Of a stretch of 60,277 nucleotides of DNA, positions 43,815 to 52,856 are shown in pieces. Source of the DNA: Methanosarcinaceae archaeon UBA470. GTDB lineage: Archaea; Halobacteriota; Methanosarcinia; Methanosarcinales; Methanosarcinaceae. The translations under genes were made by a program, and so were the position numbers. Where the stretch lies: contig DAKU01000111.1 in the NCBI GenBank assembly GCA_002508425.1, forward strand, positions 9,129 to 69,405. The letters are read 5' to 3'. Every line of letters starts with the position of its first letter. Position 1 is the stretch's first letter. Under the pieces are notes generated by a model. The model saw only the letters and a program-made list of their open reading frames with translations, was not told the origin of the DNA and searched no databases.

Positions 43815-44624
43815 ATGTTTCCGTATTCAATCAGAAAAATATGGATCTGTACTTTTTTACTTTTATTAATTACACTACTTTCAGGCTGCATAGAGAATGA
43901 ATTAGATATTCCTGTCACTTATAACAATTCCATAGGCATACAATTTGTACTCATTCCTGCTGGAGAATTCAACATGGGCTCAAATTCAACACCCATGGTT
44001 GGATTTGACGATCCGCTGCACAAAGTGACAATGTCAAAGCCATTCTATATGGCTAAATATGAAGTCACACAGGAAGAGTGGACTGCGCTGATGGGAACAA
44101 ATCCGTCCTATTTTGAAGGAAGCAATTTGCCTGTGGAACAGGTAACATGGAAAGATGCACAGGCCTTTATATTAGCACTTAACCAAAAGGAAAAAGTGAA
44201 TAAATACAGGCTGCCAACGGAAGCAGAATGGGAGTATGCCTGCAGAGCTGGAACTACATCTGAGTTTTCATTCAGTAATGATACTTCTGTTTTAGACAGG
44301 TATGGATGGTCTGATGACTACGGTTGGTGTGCTATCAATTCCAATGATACCACTCATCCGGTCGGACAGAAAAAACCGAATGCATGGGGACTATATGACA
44401 TGCATGGAAATGTATGGGAATGGACACAGGACTTATGGCACAGCGGCTATGAGGATGCACCAGAGGATGGAAGCACCTGGGAAGAAGGAAACACCACTTT
44501 GAGAGTTGGAAGGGGCGGTAGCTGGATCGACGGGCCAAACATATGCCAGAGTTCTTTCCGCGGAGAGCTTGATGCTGATACAGGAGTTAATGTGTTGGGC
44601 TTCCGTGTCGTGATGGATGTATAG
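43815..44624 (+). CDS. SUMF1/formylglycine-generating-enzyme-like lipoprotein
   Basis: 269 residues. A signal peptide with lipobox LLSGC (Cys25) is followed by one full FGE-sulfatase domain: FVLIPAGEFNMGS, PFYMAKYEVTQEEW, LPVEQVTWKDAQAF, YRLPTEAEWEYACRAGT, WGLYDMHGNVWEW and GRGGSWIDG, ending GFRVVMD. This C-type-lectin-like fold occurs in sulfatase-activating enzymes and in many proteins without that activity. The paired active-site Cys of true formylglycine enzymes are not obvious, so a ligand-binding surface role is more likely. Alone in its direction; ends at a bidirectional terminator. Confidence 0.88.
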   Translation: MFPYSIRKIWICTFLLLLITLLSGCIENELDIPVTYNNSIGIQFVLIPAGEFNMGSNSTPMVGFDDPLHKVTMSKPFYMAKYEVTQEEWTALMGTNPSYFEGSNLPVEQVTWKDAQAFILALNQKEKVNKYRLPTEAEWEYACRAGTTSEFSFSNDTSVLDRYGWSDDYGWCAINSNDTTHPVGQKKPNAWGLYDMHGNVWEWTQDLWHSGYEDAPEDGSTWEEGNTTLRVGRGGSWIDGPNICQSSFRGELDADTGVNVLGFRVVMDV

Positions 44625-44668
44625 TAATCCACCCTACAAAATATACAAGAAAAGTATAGTGGAGTGGC

Positions 44669-44698
44669 AAAATAACACACACTTTTATGTGTTATTTT
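44669..44698. terminator. Bidirectional terminator between convergent genes
   Basis: Perfect 11-bp arms AAAATAACACA / TGTGTTATTTT with an 8-nt loop. A-tract and T-tract on the arms make it usable from both strands; it overlaps the stop codon of the minus-strand gene. Confidence 0.65.
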
Positions 44699-45105
44699 GT
44701 TTCCTCTTGTAGAATATCAATATATTGTTTCCAGTATTTGGATAATGTTCTCTTTAATTGAACTAACTGTTTTTCAGTTAAAGGACGTTGCTTAGAATCC
44801 TTGTACACAGAGGTTACAAATTTAGAATCAAAAATGCTCAATCCAATATTATTTTTTTCTACTGAAAAACTATGTCTTGCCTCTTGGTTGATTTGCCTGT
44901 GCATTAATTTTGGAATCCATACTTTATGTAGCATTTCAGGTGATGCATTCAAAATAATATATTTCATAAATTGTTTCTTTTGATTGAGGATTCGTGTTTT
45001 TGAAACTGATACATACTGACCATTTTGCAGAATCTTTTCAGGAATCATATTCAAACGCTTAATACAATATAATAGATACTCTTCTTCTCTAAATTTATTC
45101 ATCAT
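44692..45105 (-). CDS. Hypothetical protein, basic
   Basis: 137 residues without a recognised family; rich in Lys, Gln and Ile, no membrane segment. Opens MMNKFREEEYLLYCIKRLN and ends KYWKQYIDILQEETK. It is more AT-rich than the housekeeping genes, suggesting transfer or relaxed selection. No strong ribosome site was seen. Confidence 0.5.
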   Translation of the reverse strand: MMNKFREEEYLLYCIKRLNMIPEKILQNGQYVSVSKTRILNQKKQFMKYIILNASPEMLHKVWIPKLMHRQINQEARHSFSVEKNNIGLSIFDSKFVTSVYKDSKQRPLTEKQLVQLKRTLSKYWKQYIDILQEETK

Positions 45106-45467
45106 TTGACTTCCATTGACGGCATGAAAAGAAATCCAAAAAGTTAAAATTTTGAAGCAGAAGTAAGTACCCAGAACCCAACGATAGCTGTAAGAAAGGA
45201 TGCACGAGCTTTTTCAACTTCCACATACACCTCACTTCCGGATAAATATACTGATGTGTTGATAAGTTATTAAGATTGCCCATATATATTTGACTAATAT
45301 TATAAGTCAAATTGAAGGTCAATCTTTAAAAGTTCGTCGAAACAGCCTCTATGCCAACACATATCATACTTGCATTTAAGAAAAACTTGCAGTTGAGGAA
45401 AGACAAATGAAAGTAAATATGGGAATTAAAAAGCAAAGAATAGATGAACTTATGTATGCTTGCTTCT
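45106..45467. other. Gap without a supported gene
   Basis: AT-rich. A minus-strand frame at 45095-45322 overlaps the preceding gene and has no ribosome site or family features; I do not support it. Confidence 0.4.
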
Positions 45468-45827
45468 TTACGGACTACTTGGTAACCATTCGGGCTGGCT
45501 AATTGGGCTTAGGTTTCTCTCCCAGAGATTGAATATGTTATTCGCAGTATCCATACAGATGGCAAGATATCCCCACCCTTGCACTACCATCTTTGGTGTG
45601 AGAGCTTTTCCTCCCAAATACTCTATTTTCTCTATGTATTCTTCTATAGGATGCACTCCGATATATGCTGATATCTCTTTATTGACCTCTATATCCCCAA
45701 TGTCTTCTCCTAAATCATCGGCATAATCCGTGACCTTTTCCATCTTCCTGCCAAAAAGTTTCAAATAGAAATCATTTGCCTTTTCGAGATTATCTGCAGG
45801 AATATCAATATGAACTATTATTGACAT
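45468..45827 (-). CDS. VOC (glyoxalase/bleomycin-resistance) family protein, shortened
   Basis: 119 residues. IIVHIDIPADNLEKANDFYLKLFG is the first beta-alpha unit of a VOC domain, and VVQGWGYLAICMDTANNIFNLWE the last strand with a Gln-rich/His-poor metal region. Compared with its paralogue at 50474 it lacks about 10 residues in the middle strand (FCIIQAKGL there), so the fold may be damaged or divergent. Substrate unknown. It shares the upstream spacing and the final NNIFNLWE block with the paralogue. Confidence 0.78.
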   Translation of the reverse strand: MSIIVHIDIPADNLEKANDFYLKLFGRKMEKVTDYADDLGEDIGDIEVNKEISAYIGVHPIEEYIEKIEYLGGKALTPKMVVQGWGYLAICMDTANNIFNLWERNLSPISQPEWLPSSP

Positions 45828-46042
45828 TTGACCACTCCATACTATGTAAGTTACCTATAAAACGGTTCTAAGTTGAATATAGATAAGTTTTATGTAAATA
45901 CAATATATGCTCCTATATAGCCTATATAGTGAGTAGTGGACCAAATATTGAAAACGTAGCATTCTGAATAATTCTTTATTGGGATCGTCAATCCAAGAGA
46001 ATCAAGTTGCTTCTGCATTTATCCACGGCATAAAAGATATCT

Positions 46043-46600
46043 TCATATCTTTTTAAATAATGCTGTTTTGTTTGGGAAGAGTTTCGGTCTGGCTTCAACT
46101 ATAAGCCCCGAAAGATTGGCTTTTACGATGCTTTCTTCAAAATCCTTTTTTGAAACATGGAATGGTGGCTCTACCACGTAGATTTTACCATTCGTTTTAA
46201 GCACTGAGCTTAATTCATTGAAAAATGCTTTTTTATTTGGAACTTCATGGACCATATAGAACAAAAATATAAAATCAAACTTTTCAGATACGCCAATCTT
46301 ATCGTCAGCACACTTATGCAATATGATCCTGTGTTCGACTTCAGATCCCTGTATCTTTTCTTTGAGTTTCTGAAGCATTCCTTCCTGTAAGTCAGCAGCC
46401 ACTACCCGACCGTTATTCCCAACCATCCTGGCTAGATCAATTGTAAAAAAACCTGGACCACACCCTACCTCCAAAACTGTCATTCCTTCCTTGACATATG
46501 GATTAAGTATCTTTCTGGGGTTTTGTAACCATCTTCTTATCCGATTATCAAGGCTACCGGACCTTTCTATCGGACATACAGGATTCTTTCGAGTGCCCAT
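46043..46600 (-). CDS. Class I SAM-dependent methyltransferase
   Basis: 185 residues. The SAM-binding motif I is VLEVGCGPGFFTIDLA (about 43-58), motif II VVAADLQEGML, and motif IV region KFDFIFLFYMVHEVP. Length and sequence fit small-molecule methyltransferases of the Methyltransf_11/25 type. Substrate unknown. It lies about 80 bp downstream of the large protease gene on the same strand. Confidence 0.88.
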   Translation of the reverse strand: MGTRKNPVCPIERSGSLDNRIRRWLQNPRKILNPYVKEGMTVLEVGCGPGFFTIDLARMVGNNGRVVAADLQEGMLQKLKEKIQGSEVEHRIILHKCADDKIGVSEKFDFIFLFYMVHEVPNKKAFFNELSSVLKTNGKIYVVEPPFHVSKKDFEESIVKANLSGLIVEARPKLFPNKTALFKKI

Positions 46601-46677
46601 TATATCTTTCTCCTTTTAGATCACCATTGAATGTTTATTACTGTATATACTGCTCATTATGCTTTTAAGTGCTCTTT

Positions 46678-49600
46678 TCATCCTCGTTTCCTGTAAACAA
46701 TATATGCACCTGCGAGCAGGATAGCGATAACATATACCACCACTGGAAAAACATTTAATTTACTTTTTACTGTGTTTTTATCAGCTGGATATGCATCTTC
46801 AATAGGAACCATAGCTGTCGCTTCCTCATTCACAGATTTCATTACAGACCCTGTGACTTCCGGAGCTTCAGTTTCAGAGATAATTGCAAATGGTGAAAAT
46901 CCAGGGGTCTGGCTTTCAAAATAGATGCAACTTTCGTCTTCTCCGGTAATAGTAGTAGGAAGTGCGTTCCACGAAGAATCTGCATACCTGTAAAGCTTTA
47001 CGGTGTCAGTTTCGATATTGTTCTCTTCCAGCCACTTTTTCTCTACCTTGAAATCGACCCTCAGATCATTCACATTCTCAGGAACAACGAAGCCGACCTT
47101 ACCGACCCAAATGTTCATTTGCTGATATATCTGACCAGGAGCCTTGCTTTTAGCAAAGGAGGATTTATCTTTCAGCATTTTAATTGTCGCCTGTATATTT
47201 CCAGAGTTTTTCAGACTAAGGAATTGTATTGATGTGATTTTATTTCCCTCTTTCTTGAAACTGTAAGTGATATGTTTGTCCTTTGTGACAAAGATATTTT
47301 GCACTTCCTTTAAAAGAACATTCTCATATCTGTCACCTGTAGGTGCTCCGCCACCACCACCACCGCTAATAGTGCTCTTTTTACGACTGCTCCCCCAACT
47401 GCTCGCTTCTCCAGTGTCATTACTGGTGTTGGACTTGGTTTTCAAACTGACACTTACGTCCTTACCTGCCATTCCATCCTTGTTGTACGGGATCAGAGTA
47501 TAGCTGTAAGTTGTATCGCCGGCCAGACCGCTGTCCACATAGGTTGTTGTTCCGCTCAGATTGCCAATTATAACGTTATTCCTGTATAGTTCTACCTTTG
47601 CAGTCTCACCGGAAGTTTCCCATACCAGTGTAATCGAAGTAGTGGTGATATCCTTTCCGGAAAAGCCTGATACCTGCGGGAGTTTTAGTGTAGTTGCCGA
47701 ATCACTAACCCTTAAGGAATTACTATTTCCTGAAACATCTACTGTCTCAATTCCGATATTATACTTGATTCCATCAGCCAGCCCGGTTGCGTTATAATAA
47801 CTATCGGATATATTTGTAACAAATACATCATCAAGATATATCATCACATGTTTAAAATCGACATCTTTTGGATTTGCCCATTGCCATCTGATCCAGCTTG
47901 AACCCACGTCAGATTCCATTAGATTTGTTACGGATGCTGGGGGTGTAACGTCCACAGTTACTATTTTGGCTGCATCGAATATTGCTTCGGCCTCCTTAAG
48001 ATCAGTTACAGCCCGGTTTACCTCGGCATAGGTTGCGTTTGTGTCATCAGCGACTGCCCGTGAGGTTGTAATAGCTACCTTAAATGCATCAATTGCAGCC
48101 TGTGGATATTGACCATCCTCGGCTCCGGCTACCGCTGCTCCTACTTTTGCATTGGCTACCTTAATAGCCGCTATCAATTCACCTTTATCTTTGGCGGTTG
48201 CGATACCCATGAAGTATTTGGATGAATTCGCTATTCCATAACCATATACAGTATCATATCCGACAACTCCTCTTTCATCCACAGCATTGGAGAGCAGTAT
48301 GCTGCGTACTTCTGAGGCTGTCATTGAAGGAGTACTTCCCCATATCTGTGCAGCCACCGCTGCGACATGTGGGGCAGCGGCACTGGTTCCACTGAAATAC
48401 CAATTATTATTGTAAGGCTCGCCAAAATTACCAGCTCCTGTGATGTTTACATCATCCACTCCACAGATATCAGGCTTCTGCCTCTGAGAGGCTGCAGGGT
48501 ATGTAATTGTCACAGGACCCTGGGAAGAATACGATTCGATTTCATCATAATTTTCGTCAAAGGCAGATATTGCACCTACGGCAACGACATCAAGGACGGC
48601 AGGATGGCCATATATGGAATCTTGTGCTGAAAGATCAGGTGACTTAATTGTACCGGTAGTATAAATGAATAATTCCAGTATCTTTGGCTCTGCGTTACCT
48701 TCATAGTTAGATATAGTTATATACAAGTCATCTTCTGGTCCATCGTAAGTACCATTTATTCTTTCAAAGGGACAGGAAGATTGTGTGCCGTTCTGGATTT
48801 GCTCTGACGAACCTACTATCGCTCCGTTTTGATCAGATAAGTAAAGGTCATAGTCATTTGAAGAATATCCAAATGAAGAGTTATAGCCAAAAGGATCATT
48901 CCATTGAAGGTAGATATCTACATAGTCATCCGGTTTCAGGTGGATGGGAAAAACCTTGTTATGTAGGTTCTGTCCGTTATTAATATATGTTTCCTGATAA
49001 TGGCAATCTGCATCATTCCCCGCTGCGGATACAAATAGCACATCAGTACTATTGATAACATCTGCAACGTGGCTTGCTATAATTCCATCTTCAAAATATG
49101 GTTCATCCGGCCATCCTATGTCATCTACTATGATGTTGCAACCTGATGCCACCAGTTTATCGATGGCACTGTTGAATGCAATTATATTATCCCCACAATC
49201 ATGGAAATAAAGCTTTGCTCCCGGCGTCATGTCATGTATGATCTCGAGCATAGCAGTACCCTCGTCACCTCCAACCTTATTACTTAAGACAGTAACATCA
49301 GCAGGCAGGTTGCCGGAAGCCTGGGAATCAGCAAGATGATCTACACCATTTGAGATCACTCCTATGATTATCCCACTGCCATCCTGGTCGTAATTGTCCC
49401 TTACTATGGAAGTTCCATGAATAGCATCTCCCTGAGTGGTAACTGATCCAACATTCACAACGGGGGGGAGTACGGTCCTTATGTTTCTCACCTCTTCCTG
49501 AGAGGCAAGTTCTTCAAGTTTGTCAACACTTATCCATGCAACAGCAACTACATTTTCTTCATCCCTCTCAGTAATTTCCTGCACAAAGGGCTGAATTGCT

Positions 49601-49989
49601 TCTATATTACTGTCTTCGTTAAGGTACACATACACATATATTAGATCTTGAGTAATCCCTTTATCAGGGTCTGCAGAAACAAAATTGGATGACTGGAACC
49701 CATTTGAAATGCAGGCAGGTTCCGAAGAAGATTGTGACTCCGTTGCTTTAATAAGGTTAAGCAGGTCTGTACTCATCTTCTTTTCAGCTTCTGATAAGTT
49801 GTACTTATTGACCTTATCAGAAAGCTGAGAAACTGCTACCTCAGGAGTTTTATTTGCATCTTCTGTCGCAGCCGGTGAACTACAGGCAGCAAAAAATGAT
49901 GAGGAGAATATTGTTAATACAATACCAATTATCAGAACCATGTTCTTTCTTCTGCCCAATATAAAACTCCCTTCTATATGTTTTTTCAT
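46678..49989 (-). CDS. S8/S53-like secreted serine protease with FN3 and PGF-pre-PGF domains
   Basis: 1103 residues from the ATG at 49989. An N-terminal hydrophobic segment ends in FFAAC, a possible lipobox. A subtilisin-like fold spans about 180-590 with the nucleophile loop FSGTSAAAPHVAA intact, but the usual DTG Asp is Ser (GVISNGVD) and the HGTH His is Glu (GDEGTAML), while VDDIGW carries an Asp at the oxyanion position. This resembles the S53-like (Glu/Asp/Ser) relatives. A FIVAR-like helical repeat (about 595-690), two fibronectin type III domains (to about 870), a PGF-pre-PGF domain (about 890-1045) and a C-terminal membrane anchor (VVVYVIAILLAGAYIVY) follow. Probably a cell-surface protease or adhesin. 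The start is uncertain; no clear ribosome site. Confidence 0.82.
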   Translation of the reverse strand: MKKHIEGSFILGRRKNMVLIIGIVLTIFSSSFFAACSSPAATEDANKTPEVAVSQLSDKVNKYNLSEAEKKMSTDLLNLIKATESQSSSEPACISNGFQSSNFVSADPDKGITQDLIYVYVYLNEDSNIEAIQPFVQEITERDEENVVAVAWISVDKLEELASQEEVRNIRTVLPPVVNVGSVTTQGDAIHGTSIVRDNYDQDGSGIIIGVISNGVDHLADSQASGNLPADVTVLSNKVGGDEGTAMLEIIHDMTPGAKLYFHDCGDNIIAFNSAIDKLVASGCNIIVDDIGWPDEPYFEDGIIASHVADVINSTDVLFVSAAGNDADCHYQETYINNGQNLHNKVFPIHLKPDDYVDIYLQWNDPFGYNSSFGYSSNDYDLYLSDQNGAIVGSSEQIQNGTQSSCPFERINGTYDGPEDDLYITISNYEGNAEPKILELFIYTTGTIKSPDLSAQDSIYGHPAVLDVVAVGAISAFDENYDEIESYSSQGPVTITYPAASQRQKPDICGVDDVNITGAGNFGEPYNNNWYFSGTSAAAPHVAAVAAQIWGSTPSMTASEVRSILLSNAVDERGVVGYDTVYGYGIANSSKYFMGIATAKDKGELIAAIKVANAKVGAAVAGAEDGQYPQAAIDAFKVAITTSRAVADDTNATYAEVNRAVTDLKEAEAIFDAAKIVTVDVTPPASVTNLMESDVGSSWIRWQWANPKDVDFKHVMIYLDDVFVTNISDSYYNATGLADGIKYNIGIETVDVSGNSNSLRVSDSATTLKLPQVSGFSGKDITTTSITLVWETSGETAKVELYRNNVIIGNLSGTTTYVDSGLAGDTTYSYTLIPYNKDGMAGKDVSVSLKTKSNTSNDTGEASSWGSSRKKSTISGGGGGGAPTGDRYENVLLKEVQNIFVTKDKHITYSFKKEGNKITSIQFLSLKNSGNIQATIKMLKDKSSFAKSKAPGQIYQQMNIWVGKVGFVVPENVNDLRVDFKVEKKWLEENNIETDTVKLYRYADSSWNALPTTITGEDESCIYFESQTPGFSPFAIISETEAPEVTGSVMKSVNEEATAMVPIEDAYPADKNTVKSKLNVFPVVVYVIAILLAGAYIVYRKRG

Positions 49990-50083
49990 TATTGTGAATT
50001 TTAAGAAGCATGAAATCTGACAAGATTCATTCAGCCACAAGCATGCTAACTAACAGGCTATCAACGATCTTCCACAAATATGC

Positions 50084-50236
50084 TTAATCACCAAGAATTA
50101 CATCGTTCTTCAATTTCTTTTCCAGCCATTTGGAACCTTCACTTGTATTAAAATTAGCCCACATAGAATATTGTGACCTATATGTATTATGTTTAAATGA
50201 TCCGGCTATGTAGAACCTGATAGAAACCGATAACAT
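50084..50236 (-). CDS. Possible small protein or gene remnant
   Basis: A 50-residue frame opening MLSVSIRFYIAGSFKHNTYR and ending KWLEKKLKNDVILGD. Its amphipathic C-terminal helix looks protein-like, but there is no clear ribosome site and no family match. It may be the tail of a lost gene. Confidence 0.3.
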   Translation of the reverse strand: MLSVSIRFYIAGSFKHNTYRSQYSMWANFNTSEGSKWLEKKLKNDVILGD

Positions 50237-50473
50237 CAGAATTAAATAATAAATTTCATACTATCAGGTATGCGTAGTGGAAAGATATTCAGGTTCTGTA
50301 TTATGTGTAAAAGGTAAACGTCTTCGCTTTGGGCCTACGACCATTAAAGGTTGCTGCAGTGTTCCCCTGGATTTGCCATTGAATACAGTGTTTATTCTGT
50401 TTTGCTTCAAACTTATGATTTATAACCATTAAATTAAAATCATGTCCCAGAGAGTATTACATGGAGTGGTTAA

Positions 50474-50866
50474 ATGCCAACAATAGTCCAAATAGACATT
50501 CCGGCAGATAATCTGGAAAGAGCAAAAGACTTTTACTCGAGGCTTTTTGATTTGAAGATGGGACGGTTTCCGAAAAAGGAGTTTTGTATTATACAGGCAA
50601 AAGGTCTGGATGATGCCGATGTTCCAAGGGAAAGTACTTGGAAGAAAGAGGTTAACACGGAGATAAAATCATATTCAGGAATGCATTCTATAGATGAATA
50701 CGTAGCGAGAGTAGTGGCATTGGGGGGAACAATCCTCACTCAAACGACCTCAGTCTCAGGGTGGGAACATCTTGTTATATGCATGGATACCGCGAATAAC
50801 ATTTTTAACCTCTGGGAGAAGAACCTAATATCAAATGACCTCGAATGTGTATCAACTAGTTATTAA
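50474..50866 (+). CDS. VOC (glyoxalase/bleomycin-resistance) family protein
   Basis: 130 residues: TIVQIDIPADNLERAKDFYSRLFD, FCIIQAKGLDD, SYSGMHSIDEYVARVVALGG and HLVICMDTANNIFNLWEKN. This is a complete one-domain VOC protein, probably a homodimer with a metal site. GAGTGG precedes the ATG. Substrate unknown. It is the closest relative in the window of the shortened gene at 45468, and the two are inverted around the methyltransferase and protease genes. Confidence 0.87.
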   Translation: MPTIVQIDIPADNLERAKDFYSRLFDLKMGRFPKKEFCIIQAKGLDDADVPRESTWKKEVNTEIKSYSGMHSIDEYVARVVALGGTILTQTTSVSGWEHLVICMDTANNIFNLWEKNLISNDLECVSTSY

Positions 50867-51046
50867 GGGCAGTCATGCATTGAAGTGCAATCTTTTATTC
50901 TCAGGCATTCATCCTCTTTTTTATTTTTCACTCCACTTACCATACCTGCATATTGGCCAGCTGCAAGTATCCACTATGCTCTATCCTATTGACCAAGATA
51001 CCTACGACAAAGTGAATAAATCAGTTGTCACTATTGAACCTATTTT

Positions 51047-51298
51047 TTATTTTACAGGGAAGGTTATTGCATCAGGGTACTTTTCTTGGAGGAGATTCCA
51101 ATCAGCAGATGTAAGCTCATATATTCCATCCGAGTCCTTACATCTTTCAAGTATAGATACCAATTCTGGGTTAACCGTTAGACAACAACCTTTAGAAGGG
51201 CATTGCATGCATATTTCATTTTCAGCATCAATAAAGACTGGCGGCATGATACACTCTGCAATTTTAATGCGGCCTGTGATATATTCTTTGTTTACCAT
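51047..51298 (-). CDS. Small Cys-rich protein
   Basis: 83 residues with a central CMQCPSKGCC cluster and one further Cys on each side, suggesting a metal site. The opening MVNKEYITGRIKIAECIMPP and the acidic remainder look like a real protein; GGGG lies upstream of the ATG. An opposite-strand frame covering this region is compositionally poor and is taken as a shadow. No family recognised. Confidence 0.55.
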   Translation of the reverse strand: MVNKEYITGRIKIAECIMPPVFIDAENEICMQCPSKGCCLTVNPELVSILERCKDSDGIYELTSADWNLLQEKYPDAITFPVK

Positions 51299-51644
51299 AG
51301 CTTTACCCCATCGGAATTTAGATTTTTGGACTAAGCCTCAATTCTAGTTGTTAAGTTTAAATTTGCATCAAGTTATCGCTATAATCATTTAGTGTTGTTT
51401 ATATATCTAAAACAATATATAGCTTTCACATGTGTTTTTTGTTGAAACTCCAAAATCTATATAGCTCTTTGACATGAAAATGATTATATTAGATATGCCC
51501 CCTCATGGCTGTATAGTATTTTTGGAAGTTGTAGGAGGTAAAAGAATTCCACTATCCTTGGCCAAAGCTTATTCAAAAAAAGTGCATGTTTTCTCAGCTG
51601 TATGAAAAACGTGGAGCAAAGAGAAATATCCATTCAGCCAACAA
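51299..51644. other. Gap without a supported gene
   Basis: AT-rich; contains CTATATAG at 51457. A GGAGG at about 51534 is followed 7 nt later by ATT and a short frame of 18 codons, too short to call. Confidence 0.35.
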
Positions 51645-51869
51645 TCACCTGAGTTTATCAAGCATGCATTGTATTTCACCATTAACGTCTTTGGCTGCTG
51701 CCTTGCTTACATATTCATTTTTGCCCATCTTCTTTGATTTATCTACATGATCCAACCATTTATTGCAATGGGGGCAGATGATACTTTCCTCAAGTACCAG
51801 ATCATCATTGATGATGTTAGCAAAAGCTACTTCAACATCTTCTTTACATTCCGGACACACTGCCAACAT
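51645..51869 (-). CDS. Small zinc-ribbon protein
   Basis: 74 residues from the ATG at 51869: MLAVCPECKEDVEVAF with a second knuckle CPHCNKW about 35 residues later, then a Lys-rich C-terminus. The frame extends to 52001, but a TATA-like ACTATATATA at about 51903-51912 would place the transcript start inside that extension, and GGTGGG lies just before 51869. Function unknown. Confidence 0.6.
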   Translation of the reverse strand: MLAVCPECKEDVEVAFANIINDDLVLEESIICPHCNKWLDHVDKSKKMGKNEYVSKAAAKDVNGEIQCMLDKLR

Positions 51870-52148
51870 ATTCCCACCGTAATCAGTCTTGAATTCCTCC
51901 ATTATATATAGTATTCCATCGCTTCCGTAAATATGCTCTTGCAAAAGATAGCTGAGTACATACTCGACTTTATGAGGTTTAGGGGGTGAGGTGAAACCCA
52001 ATGTTAAGAGCGATAAACCTTTAAACCCGGCAAAGCTGTTAGAAAAGCCAGAGGTATGGGCGTGTTGTCAAGTTTAGCCTAGAGATTATAGCTTTGACTT
52101 CCCGGAGAACTATTGATTCGAGAATTTATTATAGACATTTCAACTTAT

Positions 52149-52192
52149 GAAGCAGGAGTCTCCTTCCCCTGAGCGAAGCGACAGGTGGGAGA
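52149..52192 (+). repeat. IS200/IS605-type right-end-like sequence
   Basis: AAGCAGGAGTCTCCTTCCCC followed by GAGCGAAGCGACAGGTGGGAG has the appearance of the hairpin-bearing right end of IS605-group elements. It is joined to the 5' side of a truncated tnpB instead of its 3' side. Confidence 0.45.
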
Positions 52193-52725
52193 GGAATATC
52201 TATAAGATTATGAGAGCAAGGTTACAATCTAAGGGAACTTCATCAGCTAAACGTGTAATGAAACGATTAGCTGGTAAAGAGAAACGTCTAATGAAAGATG
52301 TAAACCATTGCATATCAAAAGCTATAGTTAAGTTTGCAGTAGAGAACAATGTTTCAGTAATTGGGTTTGAAGATTTGACTGGTATAAGAACACAAACTGA
52401 ACACAAAATACCTAAGAAACATAAGTATCATCACAGCAGTTGGGCTTTTAGACAACTACAATCATTTGTAGAGTATAAAGCTAAATTAGCTGGAATTATC
52501 ACTGAATACGTAGATCCAGCATTCACATCCCAGACATGTTTCCGTTGTAATCATATTAGCAGGAACAACAGGAATGATCTCAAATTCCATTGTGAAATTT
52601 GTGGTTATGAAACGAATGCTGATCTGAATGCTGCAAACAACATAGAGCATAGAACACGAGATTTTAGGTATACCTTAGAATCTCAGGGGTGTCAGTCAAT
52701 CACCCATACGCGTGAGATGATCTGA
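52193..52725 (+). pseudogene. tnpB: TnpB (IS200/IS605 ORF B), N-terminally truncated
   Basis: About 175 residues of the C-terminal half of TnpB: VSVIGFEDLTGIR with the RuvC-II Glu, YVDPAFTSQTCFRC and HCEICGYETNADLNAANNI with the zinc ribbon and RuvC-III Asp. The N-terminal half with the RuvC-I Asp is missing, so nuclease activity is not expected. The frame opens in IS605-type end sequence, not in TnpB coding sequence. A hairpin-containing right end (CCTC-GAGG near 52755) follows about 30 nt after the stop, where a guide (omega) RNA would lie in an intact element. Confidence 0.82.
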
Positions 52726-52856
52726 TATACTTATTAGTGACCTACAAGCTCCTTCCTCGGCTTCAGAGGAGACATGGGGGTAATTGACAGTTGATCTTGC
52801 TCTCGAATCTTTAAATAGAGGTATCTTTTTCTTTCATGTCAGTATTTTCCGTGTTT

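Noticed and set aside
45095..45322. Minus-strand frame of 75 codons upstream of the hypothetical gene
   Set aside because: Overlaps the neighbouring gene, no ribosome site, composition unlike a folded protein.
50835..51347. Plus-strand frame of 170 codons
   Set aside because: Starts inside the VOC gene and is antisense to the Cys-rich gene at 51047, whose CMQCPSKGCC cluster and start are more convincing.
51534..51605. GGAGG followed 7 nt later by ATT and an 18-codon frame, like the AUA/AUC cases
   Set aside because: Too short and without recognisable protein similarity, so not counted as support for near-cognate starts.
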